Source: Flectonema sp. DT1601 (taxonomy: Eukaryota > Euglenozoa > Diplonemea > Diplonemida > Diplonemidae). From it: DNA of 64,000 nt. The stretch spans positions 926,823 through 990,822 of the forward strand of contig OZ025807.1 of assembly GCA_964019425.1 (NCBI GenBank), in the 5' to 3' direction. Under the pieces are notes generated by a model. The model made no database searches. It was not told the origin of the DNA and was given only the letters and a program-made list of their open reading frames with translations. Numbering within the stretch: position 1 is the stretch's first letter; each line of letters opens with the position of its first letter. Shown piece after piece: positions 32,603 to 44,000 of this stretch. Made by a program: the position numbers and the translations under genes.

Positions 32603-34057
32603 ATGTCTACCCGACTTTGGTTTGCCGCCGCTGTCTGCGCGACAGCGTCTGCCACTGTCCATCCTTCAGAAAGCGTAATCCCTCCCTCGGAGGGAGAAAC
32701 TCACCCACTGCAAGAAGCTGTTGAAATCTATGGGAGGCAGTACGAAGTTGTTGGCGGTGACATCATCGTCGACAGAGGCCTTGCGGCACCACCGACGAAA
32801 GGTGTTCAGAGTCTCGGTAACAACGGGGTGAAGTCTGACAGGTCCAACAGGTGGCCTAACTTAGAAGTGGTTTACAAAATCGACTGGACTCTTAGCGACG
32901 ACGCCATCGACGACTTAGGGCAGGCGATAGCTGCGATTGAAGCCGCGACTTGTGTGACGTTTCGGGAATGCACTGGTTCAGATTGCATTGTGCCGTACGC
33001 GAATGTGAGGGACGACGGGGATGATAAGTGCTACTCCGAAGTGGCGGTGAACCCATTCGGTCAGCCTAACGTTCTAAACCTCGGGTTGACCTGTGGACGG
33101 GGAGCGACCATTCACGAGTTGCTTCACACACTTGGGATCTTTCATGAACACCAGCGGTCGGACCGAGACAACTTCATCTTTGTCAACTACGGGAACATCA
33201 AGCCGGGTATGTCATCGGACTTCGACATCAAGGGAGAGGAGGACTTTGGTTCTTACGACTACAGAAGTATCATGCACTACAGATCGACTGCCTTCGGAAT
33301 TAACAATCAGGTGACGATTGTAGCTCCCCCTCCATTTAACACCGTCATTGGGCAGAGGAACGGATTGAGTCCCGGAGACATTGCTACTATTGATCACATT
33401 TATGGGATCTTGCCTGGTCCGTTTGATACGTCTTTCAATGTTGAGATTCGATGCAACGACTTCTGGGAGCAAGAATTGCACGTTTTCAACTCCAATCCGA
33501 ACAACGTGAATGGGAATGCCCACAGTCAGTTTAATCTTTATGATTATACTACTGGTACTGAAGTATACTTGGGATACATCAACGGCGAGGGTCACTTTCC
33601 GACGACGTTGAAGGCGGGTCACACATACTACGTTAAGCATGGTGTGTGGAATTGCAAGGCCGCTTGGCAGGAGAGCCGCATCTACTCGATCAGCTTGAGT
33701 CCGTCGGATATCGCAAAGTGCACCCCGAGCCTGCATTGCGGTGAGCTGGCTTTGGTGGAAATTCAGAGGTGCGTCACCAGTTGCGGTATTGACAAGAAGA
33801 GTGGTGAGCAAATGATTATTTCGTACTTCGGTTTAGATGTTTCTCCGCACAAATGCCACAACGGGATTGCTATGGTGGTGTACACGAACACCGACAGCTG
33901 GCCAACGAACGTCTTCACATCTCACTTCTACCCTTGGAGGAACGTGTATTGTACTGCAGGAGTTTACAATATCGATGCTACTATCCACTTTAAGGATGGC
34001 GCTACTGCCAACCGCGTAATGCACTTTTATGCTTGCGATGATGACGTTCCTGTTTAG
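32603..34057 (+). CDS. Secreted astacin-family zinc metalloprotease
   Basis: The product has 484 residues. A signal peptide (LWFAAAVCATASA) and a propeptide lead to an M12A catalytic domain beginning near residue 80. The zinc site is HELLHTLGIFHEHQR at about 171-185, the full HExxHxxGxxHE astacin form with catalytic Glu172, and the Met-turn is SIMHYRSTAFG near 221. Tyr of the Met-turn, which ligates zinc in astacins, is present. Conserved Cys (CVTFREC; CYSE; CGRG) fit the disulfides of the fold. The C-terminal 200 residues have paired Cys and many aromatics in a beta-type domain I do not recognise. It probably digests protein outside the cell or in food vacuoles. The codons are richer in C and G than in most neighbours, which suggests high expression. 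Confidence 0.93.
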   Translation: MSTRLWFAAAVCATASATVHPSESVIPPSEGETHPLQEAVEIYGRQYEVVGGDIIVDRGLAAPPTKGVQSLGNNGVKSDRSNRWPNLEVVYKIDWTLSDDAIDDLGQAIAAIEAATCVTFRECTGSDCIVPYANVRDDGDDKCYSEVAVNPFGQPNVLNLGLTCGRGATIHELLHTLGIFHEHQRSDRDNFIFVNYGNIKPGMSSDFDIKGEEDFGSYDYRSIMHYRSTAFGINNQVTIVAPPPFNTVIGQRNGLSPGDIATIDHIYGILPGPFDTSFNVEIRCNDFWEQELHVFNSNPNNVNGNAHSQFNLYDYTTGTEVYLGYINGEGHFPTTLKAGHTYYVKHGVWNCKAAWQESRIYSISLSPSDIAKCTPSLHCGELALVEIQRCVTSCGIDKKSGEQMIISYFGLDVSPHKCHNGIAMVVYTNTDSWPTNVFTSHFYPWRNVYCTAGVYNIDATIHFKDGATANRVMHFYACDDDVPV

Positions 34058-34779
34058 TCATCTTGTGTAGTGAGCTCTTCTTCTTTTTTATTTGTTCTTG
34101 TCGATGGTCAATCGCTTTGACTGGACACGAGTTTCTTTTTATTTATTGACTCAGCTTATCTTTTTTTATTTTATTCTTTTGAATTATCACACTGCACGGG
34201 CGATTAATATCCTTCTTCTTTAGATTGCCCCCTGCTTGAGATTGTTTATAGTTCTAAGAATACAGGAATAAGTATTAATGGATTCGTTATTTATAAATCT
34301 CTATAACACGAGTGGGAGTTTCCTTCTCCTGCTTTAATTTCATTCCTCTCTATTTGCTTTTCATGCTGTTTGTGATTTCTTTTGTTCCGATCTGGTGAAA
34401 ACAGATAGATCTCCCCCGCCCTGACTCGGGGATTGGAGATACTCTGAACTCTTTGTGATTAAAGAATTCAACAAATAGCTGATTTGATTCGGTTGATCTG
34501 CTTTGTTTTTTTTATTTGTATTCTTCTATATTTAATTATTATTTAATTAATTCTTTTTTCTTCAACGGGTCAGCCTCTTGACCACATCAAAGCACAACCA
34601 GTATTAACAACACTTTTAGAATTAAGTTAAGAGAAGAACTATTATATTTATAAAACAGGATAACAAGAATACTGATGGTCTCTGTAGAACTAGTACAGCG
34701 TGTTAGGCGATGTGATTTAATGTTTTATTATTAATTTTACAGAGCAGCAGGTCGGTGGACCTGTTTTTTTTTTTGGAAT
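34058..34779 (+). other. Intergenic spacer with strong hairpin
   Basis: A 722-base spacer, T-rich on the + strand. It contains one GC-rich hairpin at 34409-34440 and TTAATTTTACAG ending at 34742, 37 bases before the next start. No coding signal. Confidence 0.7.
34409..34440 (+). other. GC-rich hairpin in astacin 3' UTR region
   Basis: Outer arms ATCTCC/GGAGAT enclose inner arms CCCCG/CGGGG around an 8-base loop. It stands out from A/T-rich surroundings, about 350 bases after the astacin stop. Confidence 0.55.
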
Positions 34780-36651
34780 ATGTCGAACACTATGACCTGC
34801 ATCATCCTCGTCGCTGGACACAATAATTCTCTCGAGCGCCAAATTAGATTAAAAGATGAAAATAATGAACTGAGGCTACACGGAATCCCCAAAGCACTGC
34901 TTCCAGTTCAAGGGAGAAATGGAAAACCTGAATGTTCGATATTAGACCTGTGGTGGGACGACTTACAACAGCGAAGACAATTTTCAAGTGTTTTGTTAGT
35001 AACAAACGCAGATAAATATAAGCACTTTGAGAGATGGGCAACAGCAAATGATTTCCCTGTTGATAACATCATAAACGACGGTACCACTACACATGATAAC
35101 AGAATAGGCGCAGTAGCAAACTTTGACTTAGCCCTACGAACAAAGGGAATAAAAGGAGATGTAATGGTTGTGTCTGGTGATATGTTAACACATGAAGACT
35201 TTGATATAAATGGTGTTAAGAGATTCTTTGATCATCAAGTAGGAGACCTCTGTATCTACTACACAATGAAAGACGATGAGCAAACATCTTCGAGAGGAAT
35301 GCTTGAAGTTGATCAGCATACCAAGAGAGTTACAAAATTCGCTGAAAAACCCGACACATGGCCGACTCGCTTTGCAGGTGTTGTTTTTTATTGTTTCAAA
35401 GCACAGACATGTAAAGAACTGCTACCTGAATTTATGTCAGCCAAGAACAGAGTTGAGGAACGTAACTTTGGAAATTTCATGGAGTGGTTAGTTCCACGTG
35501 GGAATGTTTACGGAATGAAGGTACCAACTTCTTTTAAATTAATTGGACCGAGCACATCCCTCGATGAGTACATGAAAGTAAAAGCCTCCAGAGTGTGTCC
35601 CACCATACTCTCAAATAAAGATTCGAGAATAACTAAAAGAGCATATGCGAGAGTTGGGTTGATGGGTAATCCTTCTGATGGATTCAACGGGAAAACCATC
35701 GCGATGTCGATAAAGAATTTCTGGGCTGAAGTGAGTGTTTGGGAATCTGAAAAACTAAAACTGTTGCCTCATCCAATAAATGATCCTTCCGAGTTTTCAG
35801 GCTTGTCAGATCTCTTTGCTATCTCTGGGAAAGAAGGTTACGTTGGTGGACTTCGTCTAATGCAAGCAACATGTAAGAAATTCTATGAACACTGTTCTGA
35901 AAAGGGGGTTGCATTACCAAAGAGGAATTTCACTATGAAATACGATACCAACATCCCCAGACAGGTTGGTCTCGCAGGGTCTTCTTGTATAGTAACAGCT
36001 TGTTTAAAAGCTCTCATGAAGTTTTATTGTCTTAATGAAATCGATATTCCAAAATGTGTTCAGCCGTCACTTGTTCTTTCGGTTGAAGTTGAAGAGTTGT
36101 ATATTACAGCTGGTCTTCAAGACAGAGTTATTCAAACATACGAAGGAATTGTTTATATGGATTTCGCAAAAGAAGTTATGGATGCCCAAGGGTATGGTAA
36201 CTACGAAGAGATTCACATCAAGCCACCAGAAACTCTTTTTCTACTATACGCAAGAGATCCTTCAGATTCTGGTAAGATCCACAGTGATGTAAAAGACAGA
36301 TGGAAACTTGGTGACCCGGAAGTCGTTGCTGCAATGAGAAGATTTGCCGAACTTACCGACGAAGGTAGAGCTGCTCTAATTAGTGGAGACATGAAGCGAT
36401 TTGGTGAGTTGATGGATGCCAACTTCAACTTAAGAAGAGAACTATACACAGACGCTGCTCTTGGTCGTAAGAATATTTGTATGATTGAATTAGGAAGAAA
36501 GTTTGGAGCTCACATGAAGTTCCCCGGATCAGGTGGAGCTTGTGTTGGTATGATGTCAGATCCTACAAACCTTGGACCTCTCTCAACAACAGCTCAACAA
36601 GAAGGATTTGTTTGTATTCCTTTGATTCCTAACTACCCCGAAAGTGAGTAG
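34780..36651 (+). CDS. Bifunctional sugar nucleotidyltransferase-glucuronokinase
   Basis: The product has 623 residues in two domains. Residues about 1-275 look like a sugar nucleotidyltransferase: ILVAGHNNSLERQIRL, then HGIPKALLPVQG (a pyrophosphorylase-type loop with conserved Lys) and VSGDMLTHEDF (metal Asp). Residues about 287-615 are a GHMP-family glucuronokinase close to the plant enzyme: AYARVGLMGNPSDGF, YDTNIPRQVGLAGSSC (the GHMP phosphate loop near 394), AGLQDRVIQTYEGIVYMDF, ARDPSDSGKIHSDVKDRW and KFPGSGGACVG. The kinase makes glucuronate-1-phosphate from glucuronate and ATP; the N-terminal domain probably then makes UDP-glucuronate, so one protein would carry the salvage route. The second step is inferred. 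Single exon with a clear splice acceptor candidate upstream. Confidence 0.87.
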   Translation: MSNTMTCIILVAGHNNSLERQIRLKDENNELRLHGIPKALLPVQGRNGKPECSILDLWWDDLQQRRQFSSVLLVTNADKYKHFERWATANDFPVDNIINDGTTTHDNRIGAVANFDLALRTKGIKGDVMVVSGDMLTHEDFDINGVKRFFDHQVGDLCIYYTMKDDEQTSSRGMLEVDQHTKRVTKFAEKPDTWPTRFAGVVFYCFKAQTCKELLPEFMSAKNRVEERNFGNFMEWLVPRGNVYGMKVPTSFKLIGPSTSLDEYMKVKASRVCPTILSNKDSRITKRAYARVGLMGNPSDGFNGKTIAMSIKNFWAEVSVWESEKLKLLPHPINDPSEFSGLSDLFAISGKEGYVGGLRLMQATCKKFYEHCSEKGVALPKRNFTMKYDTNIPRQVGLAGSSCIVTACLKALMKFYCLNEIDIPKCVQPSLVLSVEVEELYITAGLQDRVIQTYEGIVYMDFAKEVMDAQGYGNYEEIHIKPPETLFLLYARDPSDSGKIHSDVKDRWKLGDPEVVAAMRRFAELTDEGRAALISGDMKRFGELMDANFNLRRELYTDAALGRKNICMIELGRKFGAHMKFPGSGGACVGMMSDPTNLGPLSTTAQQEGFVCIPLIPNYPESE

Positions 36652-37250
36652 TTGGAAGTCTGTCGTCAATAATGAGTATACTTGGTACTTGTTCATCATC
36701 AGATTATGTTATTTTATGTTTTTCTTTTTTTTTTTTTTTTTTTTTTTTTTAATTGCCGCCAATCAAAGGCAGTATTCCATCTTCCCATGTGTGTCGTGTA
36801 AAAAAAAAAAAAAAAAAAGTGAAATCCTCAGCTGATGCATTGAACCTTTTTTCACTTAATTTGACTGCCTCACATCAATACGCTTCATTATCCTTATCGT
36901 TCTATGAGAGTGGACCCCTATGGGATTATTCGAAGTTTCAACCTTTATTTAAAACGACGATTTGGTTCAGTTTGTTCTTCCCCATTGTTTTTTTTTTGTT
37001 TTTTATTTCCTCCATCCCTCACATTACTTCAAAAAAAAAAAAAAAAAAAAAAATGGTATCACTAGACGGATTGTTAAATTATCGTTGTGTTATGATACTA
37101 AATAAAGTTTTGTATTTTTTATGAAAATCGAAACCAATTATACATGAACGTGCTAAACATGGTTGACAACATACATTCCACTGAAATTGATAATGGAGAG
37201 AGACTGTTTTTCGATCTGCAGATTGTTTCCTGCACACAAGAATCTCTGAT

Positions 37251-37343
37251 AACCCGAAACCGGGTTTCTCTTCATTGACGATATTCCTTTAACAGTTAAG
37301 AGAATCTTTTTAAAGAGGTTCTCGAAAAGATATTTTGATATCT
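37251..37343 (+). other. Hairpin cluster, possible non-coding RNA
   Basis: Three hairpins follow closely: AACCCG/CGGGTT with loop AAAC (37251-37266), GAGAA/TTCTC (37300-37323) and AGATAT/ATATCT with loop TTTG (37328-37343). No known RNA family is recognised. Confidence 0.3.
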
Positions 37344-37733
37344 CTTTTTGAATTGTTACCTTTTTATCGATTCGTCGAAAGGTCAATCAGTAGAACTCCG
37401 ACATTTGTTTGGTTGCGTACAATAGACAGTATTAGTGTTAAGGGGAACAAAGCAATATGTAATCTGTGATTGCGAGTGTCGTAACGTAGGTGAAACCTCA
37501 CCATGATGAGGATGCACTTTTTAACTTGTGTCACTGACCGAGTTTTTTTTTTTTTTTTTTGTGAAATTGCTATTTGCGCAAAATTGTGCACCTCTTGTTG
37601 TTTTTTTTTTTGTCAGCATCACCCTAGTCACTGTATCGTTAACATGTTGAACTATCGTTGTTTATGATATGATACAAAACGGTTTGTATTTTATTTTACA
37701 GAAACAAACAGTTAACCCCCCCCATTGTGTGTG

Positions 37734-37772
37734 AAAACGTGTTTTTTTTTTTTTAAAAAAAAACACGTTTTT
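37734..37772. repeat. A/T palindrome with CGTG/CACG arms
   Basis: AAAACGTG, a T-run, an A-run and then CACGTTTT form a nearly perfect inverted repeat of about 38 bases. It could form a hairpin or cruciform. Confidence 0.6.
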
Positions 37773-38097
37773 GAAAAAAAGAAGAAAAAAAAGAAAATCT
37801 AGTAACAAATAGCGAATGATTATTTTTACAGCTTAAGAAAAAGCAAAAAAATAATACACATTCGACCTACGAGTAGTGTCTTTTTTTTTTTTTTTTTTTT
37901 TACTTACTTATTTATTTTTTTTAGTTTGTATGGTTGTTCACCTGCACTTGTTATAATGCTGTCGGAGTATTTTGATATAATTACTACCACAGAAGTGACT
38001 GAAGTTACGAAGGTGAACTTGATCATTTGTGTTGAGTCTTTGAATTACAGTAAATATCTTACCCCCATTAACAGAAACCACCCGTTTTAATTTTTAA

Positions 38098-39540
<1,443 letters not shown>

Positions 39541-39743
39541 GCCACCGAACGCACATCCCCTTCCCCACAAAACTTTTTATTTTATTTTTACTATTTTTCT
39601 TTTTTTCATTTCTATTTTATTTCCCTCCACTGTACAGAACGACTTCAGGTGTCCAACTCAAAGCTGACAATTTGTGAGCCTCCGAGTTGGACTACTTTTT
39701 TCTATTTTCTTTTCATTTATTCAATACGAAAGCTAACGATAAC

Positions 39744-40844
39744 ATGAATAACAAAAATCCTTTACCTACAGCCCTGTATAATAATATAATGTCTGTCGAT
39801 GTGGTGGAATTGGAAAGAGAAGAAGAAAGACATCAAAAATTACTACGAGAGATAAGAGAATTAGAATCGCGGAGTGGGATTCCTCATCGAGGAGAAGTTC
39901 TAGTGAAGTCAACTACTATTGAATCTGAAGCACCCATTTCAGCCAGCAATCGATCGAGTATCCGTACTCGTGGCTCTGTTGATATCAAAGAAGATTTCAA
40001 CAAGACTAACGCTCACCATCGATCTGTAACAACCAGCAGTTTAAATTCTGTGGATGATGATGACATGGAAGAACTTGAATTGCGAAAAGCGATGCTTTCC
40101 GAGCAGCTTCAACAATTATCAATGAACAGGACTGCAAACGATAAGGGGATTAGAAAAGCAGAAGAAGTTATAACCAATTTAGAAAATGAGAATAAAATGC
40201 TAAAAGAAGCCTTACAACAAGAGAGGAATGCTTTACAACAGGAACGAGAATCATTGCAACGGGAAAAAGATTCGAAGCGGAGGAAGTTAGCGGAATTTTC
40301 ACGAAAGTTAAAACAAAGTGAAAATCAACTACAAGAAGCGAATCGGATTATTGGAAGCGCATTGACAGAAGTTCGAATAGTTGCGGCACAAGTACCAACA
40401 TCGGTACCTTCACATGTTCACAAATCGATTAGTCATGTGGAAGAGTTACTGGCAGCTACAGCAGACGTCGATTCTGAAGACGACTACGAGGAGAGCATTT
40501 CGAATGAAATAAACAGCAGTCAAAACCTCGACTCTGAGATGAGCTCTCGCATCAATCGCCTCGAATATCTCAATTCTGAACTACAAAAACTTTCTTCAGA
40601 AAGATCGACGCTACACACTCGCTTTGCTGAGGTATCTGCGAAGAAGAATTCCGTCTTGTCAGCTCATCCAAATACAACTGATCAGCGATTAAAAGATATT
40701 GTTTCGAAAGTTGAGGGGTGCGCGCAGACCATTTGTGTGTCGATGGACAGACTTGCTGCCAGAGAAGCAAAAATAGTTCAAGAAAAGTGCGTTCTTGACG
40801 ATGAAATCGCCGAACTAAACCAACGGAGAGACAGACATGTATAA
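39744..40844 (+). CDS. Unknown coiled-coil protein
   Basis: The product has 366 residues from ATG 39744 (a Met at 39789 is an alternative start). Several long charged heptad stretches predict coiled coils: ELEREEERHQKLLREIRELE, then about residues 110-220 (EEVITNLENENKMLKEALQQ, followed by repeated L-Q-Q/R-E units), and a C-terminal one (LEYLNSELQKLSSERSTLH). The intervening linkers are Ser/Thr-rich. I cannot assign a family; such proteins are commonly cytoskeletal or ciliary, and that it follows alpha-tubulin is probably chance. A pyrimidine-rich tract ending ATACGAAAG lies just before the start. Confidence 0.7.
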   Translation: MNNKNPLPTALYNNIMSVDVVELEREEERHQKLLREIRELESRSGIPHRGEVLVKSTTIESEAPISASNRSSIRTRGSVDIKEDFNKTNAHHRSVTTSSLNSVDDDDMEELELRKAMLSEQLQQLSMNRTANDKGIRKAEEVITNLENENKMLKEALQQERNALQQERESLQREKDSKRRKLAEFSRKLKQSENQLQEANRIIGSALTEVRIVAAQVPTSVPSHVHKSISHVEELLAATADVDSEDDYEESISNEINSSQNLDSEMSSRINRLEYLNSELQKLSSERSTLHTRFAEVSAKKNSVLSAHPNTTDQRLKDIVSKVEGCAQTICVSMDRLAAREAKIVQEKCVLDDEIAELNQRRDRHV

Positions 40845-41029
40845 AACAAGTTCTATAGCGGTTGGATAATTATGTAATTAGGCTATCCCGTGGCAGTGAA
40901 GTCATGACTTCCTGTTTAATGGGAACGTCTTGTGTTGTTTAATATCTGTTCCCAAGAGGGTTCAATCAAATTGTAGTTGTGATAGACTCGTTGTAGAATA
41001 TTATTTTTGATGAGTTGATTGTTATGTAC

Positions 41030-41055
41030 AATTTTATATTTTCATTTTTTAACAG
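41030..41055 (+). promoter_or_regulatory. Candidate splice acceptor before the giant HECT gene
   Basis: A T-rich tract ends TTTTTTAACAG at 41055, 31 bases upstream of ATG 41087. Use of this site would remove the earlier in-frame ATG at 41024 and set the start. Confidence 0.55.
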
Positions 41056-41086
41056 GAGGAGGGGCAGGGGCGTCCACCGGAAGAAC

Positions 41087-44000
41087 ATGGCGACCGTCCT
41101 GCTTTCCCCGCAGGAATTCTTAGACCCGCCTCCTAATACAAAGCCACCGCAGACTACTGGCGGTCGGCCAAGTGTTGTGCCAGATGCTACTAAATTGGAT
41201 TTAATTGATCTTTGGCACAACGATGAGAGAATTGGTGAAGTAGCGAGAGCCTATCGGGCAGACAGCACATCAGCCCATTCAACAACATACGCAACTGATG
41301 AAATTGAATTTTGTGGAGAAGAATGGTATCAAGGAAGAGTTGTACCAAGTAGTAGGTACAGAGAGTTATTCAACAGAAGAATGATCGTCTTGAGTGAAGC
41401 TCACAGAGCAGATGCGGCTAGATTCTTAGCAACTCAAGGAACTGATCTTGAGCGTCATTTTGACCCAAATTCAAACGAAGCTGAAGATGAAGAATCAGAC
41501 GAGTCTTCTCAAATGGATGACGAGGGTTTTGCTGACTTTTCACCTGACTCTGGATCTGGAAACATGCTCGGCATCCCTCTTGAACGTCCTCCTTCTTTAA
41601 CACAACGAACTCTTGATTGTGGTGCTTCCGTATCACTCGTATTGTTATCATCTGTTGGATTAGAACGACCTGAAGTTCTTAAAGTGATGTTAAAAAATAT
41701 TGAGAAGTGGCTGGCTCATTGTGTACCTTGTTCACTCTCACCTCACACTGAGTACAATACGGTACTGTCTGCTGGAACAGTCAGAAAACTTCTTGAATTC
41801 CTTCTTGAAGCGTGGAAGAACGGAAATTCCGCTGCTGTGAAACTCGCTATTCAACTGGCAATCTCGAGAGGTGAACTCCCACTGCTGGTAGAAGTTGCCT
41901 GGGGACTCGTCGCAACAGATCCATCGAACAAGATTTCAGAACCTGAAGTGAAGCACAGAAAGAGTAGTCGGAGACAACCGCCAGGTGTACAAGTTATGAA
42001 CGAATTAATGAAGGCTAGGGATTTCTTGTTTTCGACATACTGTCCAAGTAGAAGGCTTGCTTTACCAACTTGTCTGCGAGCGGAAAGAAGAGTTGCTGTT
42101 GGTCCAGGTAGTGTTCAGGGACTGACTGTCGCAACCGGAAAGGCTTCTGTCTTGGTAGCAACATCTGGTGTTGGTGCGTCGGCAATTTTACTCCAAATGG
42201 AAAGTGGAGGTGGTGTCGACAAGCGAACAACACCTCCGTTTGTTATCGACGCTGACTCCATTCCATCTATCGCAGCAATCAGTGATGATGGAGGCTTAGC
42301 AATCGCACCAGCCAGTCATGCAGAGGTTGAATCCATGTCGTCAGCACCTCCATCTTTGGGATCTCCACCAAAGCATTCTTCAAATGTCGCACTTCAGGTA
42401 GCAACTTGTGAGACTGTTGGAGGACCATGGAGACAATTAAAGATTCGATTAAAACACAATCGTAAACCGGGAGAAAGAGTTCTCTGTAAGGTTGTCAGCT
42501 GTGCGAGTGTTGCTGGACAGAAAAGGATTGCAGTCGTATCTGTGAGTGGTGTTCCTGTTGACGAGAAGAGTACCACTGGAACCACTTCTCCATTCACTGC
42601 AATGCAGAGACGTTTACTTGGAGAATTACAACCTCACCCGGAATGGGAAGCAGCACTGGCACACGTACGCGCTGGTACCTTACCTGTTGAAGCGGCTGCG
42701 GATTCTCTGGCAGAAAGTCTTTCTAGAGGTGGTAGTGGAGAAGTAGACACAGATGACATTTCTCCACTTCTTCAAGAAATGGCGAGACACTCGGATCGTA
42801 ATGATGATGACCCGACTTCAATCCCATTGAGAGCTTACTTACATTGGGTTGATATCCCTCCTGTTGATGAAGTTCCATTTTCACCAAAGACACCTCAGAC
42901 ACCGACACCTGAAACTCCAACACCAACTACCTCACCATCACCTGGTACTGGTACTCCTGATGGCTCGCCTAGCAGCCCGGTACCAGTTATGGAAGAACCA
43001 CAAGGACCTCCTCCAATCATTGAACCTCTTCGATCTGTTATGCTTCGCATTCCACATACTTCTCGTAAGAATCGTCATCATCAATCAGCGTTGTCCTTAA
43101 CTCGTAACTCTCTTCCTGAATTTGCGCATCCACTTCCAAAGCTCGGCAGAACTCAACCCTGCACACTTGAGGCCTGGGTAAGAGGAGCTGTTGACTCCCC
43201 AGCTACTATTCTCTGTTGGGGTATGCCAGAGTACAGAGTTCATCTATCAATCGACAGACAAAAGCGTCACACTCTCTACTTTGTTGGAAGTACTACAAAA
43301 CATCAACACCGGGGTGTTTCGGCATCAGTACCTGGTCCTGATAGTCATCACTGGGTACACTTATGTGTTACTCACGATGGTAATCAAGGGTGGTCGCTTT
43401 ACAGAAATGGAAATCTGATTGGAGAGCCACACCAAAAGGACGCACATGACAAGCCGACTGAACCCGAAGACAGCACTCACGCGACGCCTGGAATGAGAGG
43501 TGTCAGAGTTCCTCGAACTTCATCAATTCCAGACATGAGACAGAGCGATCGTACACTTCGTGGATCTGTGGGGAATGCGTTTGTTGGATGCGTTGCTGAA
43601 GCCCGAGTTTGGTCGGTCTGTAGAACAGCAGAACAAGTTCGTACGTATCTCCACACCTCACTCTCGAGGCGCGAATGCAGTCCGCAGTCTGGTCTCCTTG
43701 CCTACTGGCCGATGGACCAATCCGTTGGAATTCAATCATTTGATCATTCTTCTCATCGAAGACATTTGCTACTTCAAGATGGTGCTACTTGGGAACATGT
43801 TCCTGACATGCCTGTATTTAGAAGAGCAGAAGCCAATCCTGAGGGCTGGCCTGTTTACGTTCCGTCGTTGAGAGGTCTGTCGGTATTTGCAACTGAAAAG
43901 GAAGTGATGTTGTCAGTTCCTAAACTAAGTGGAGGGTCAGCATCCAGTAGAGTGATATCGACATACGATGCGACATCAGGAAATCTATTAAGAGAAAGGT

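Noticed and set aside
33212-33811. 199-residue antisense frame opposite the astacin gene
   Set aside because: It is a shadow of a gene with strong family motifs on the + strand; no start context or splice signals of its own.
36644-37124. Small open frames after the glucuronokinase gene
   Set aside because: Low-complexity, driven by T- and A-runs.
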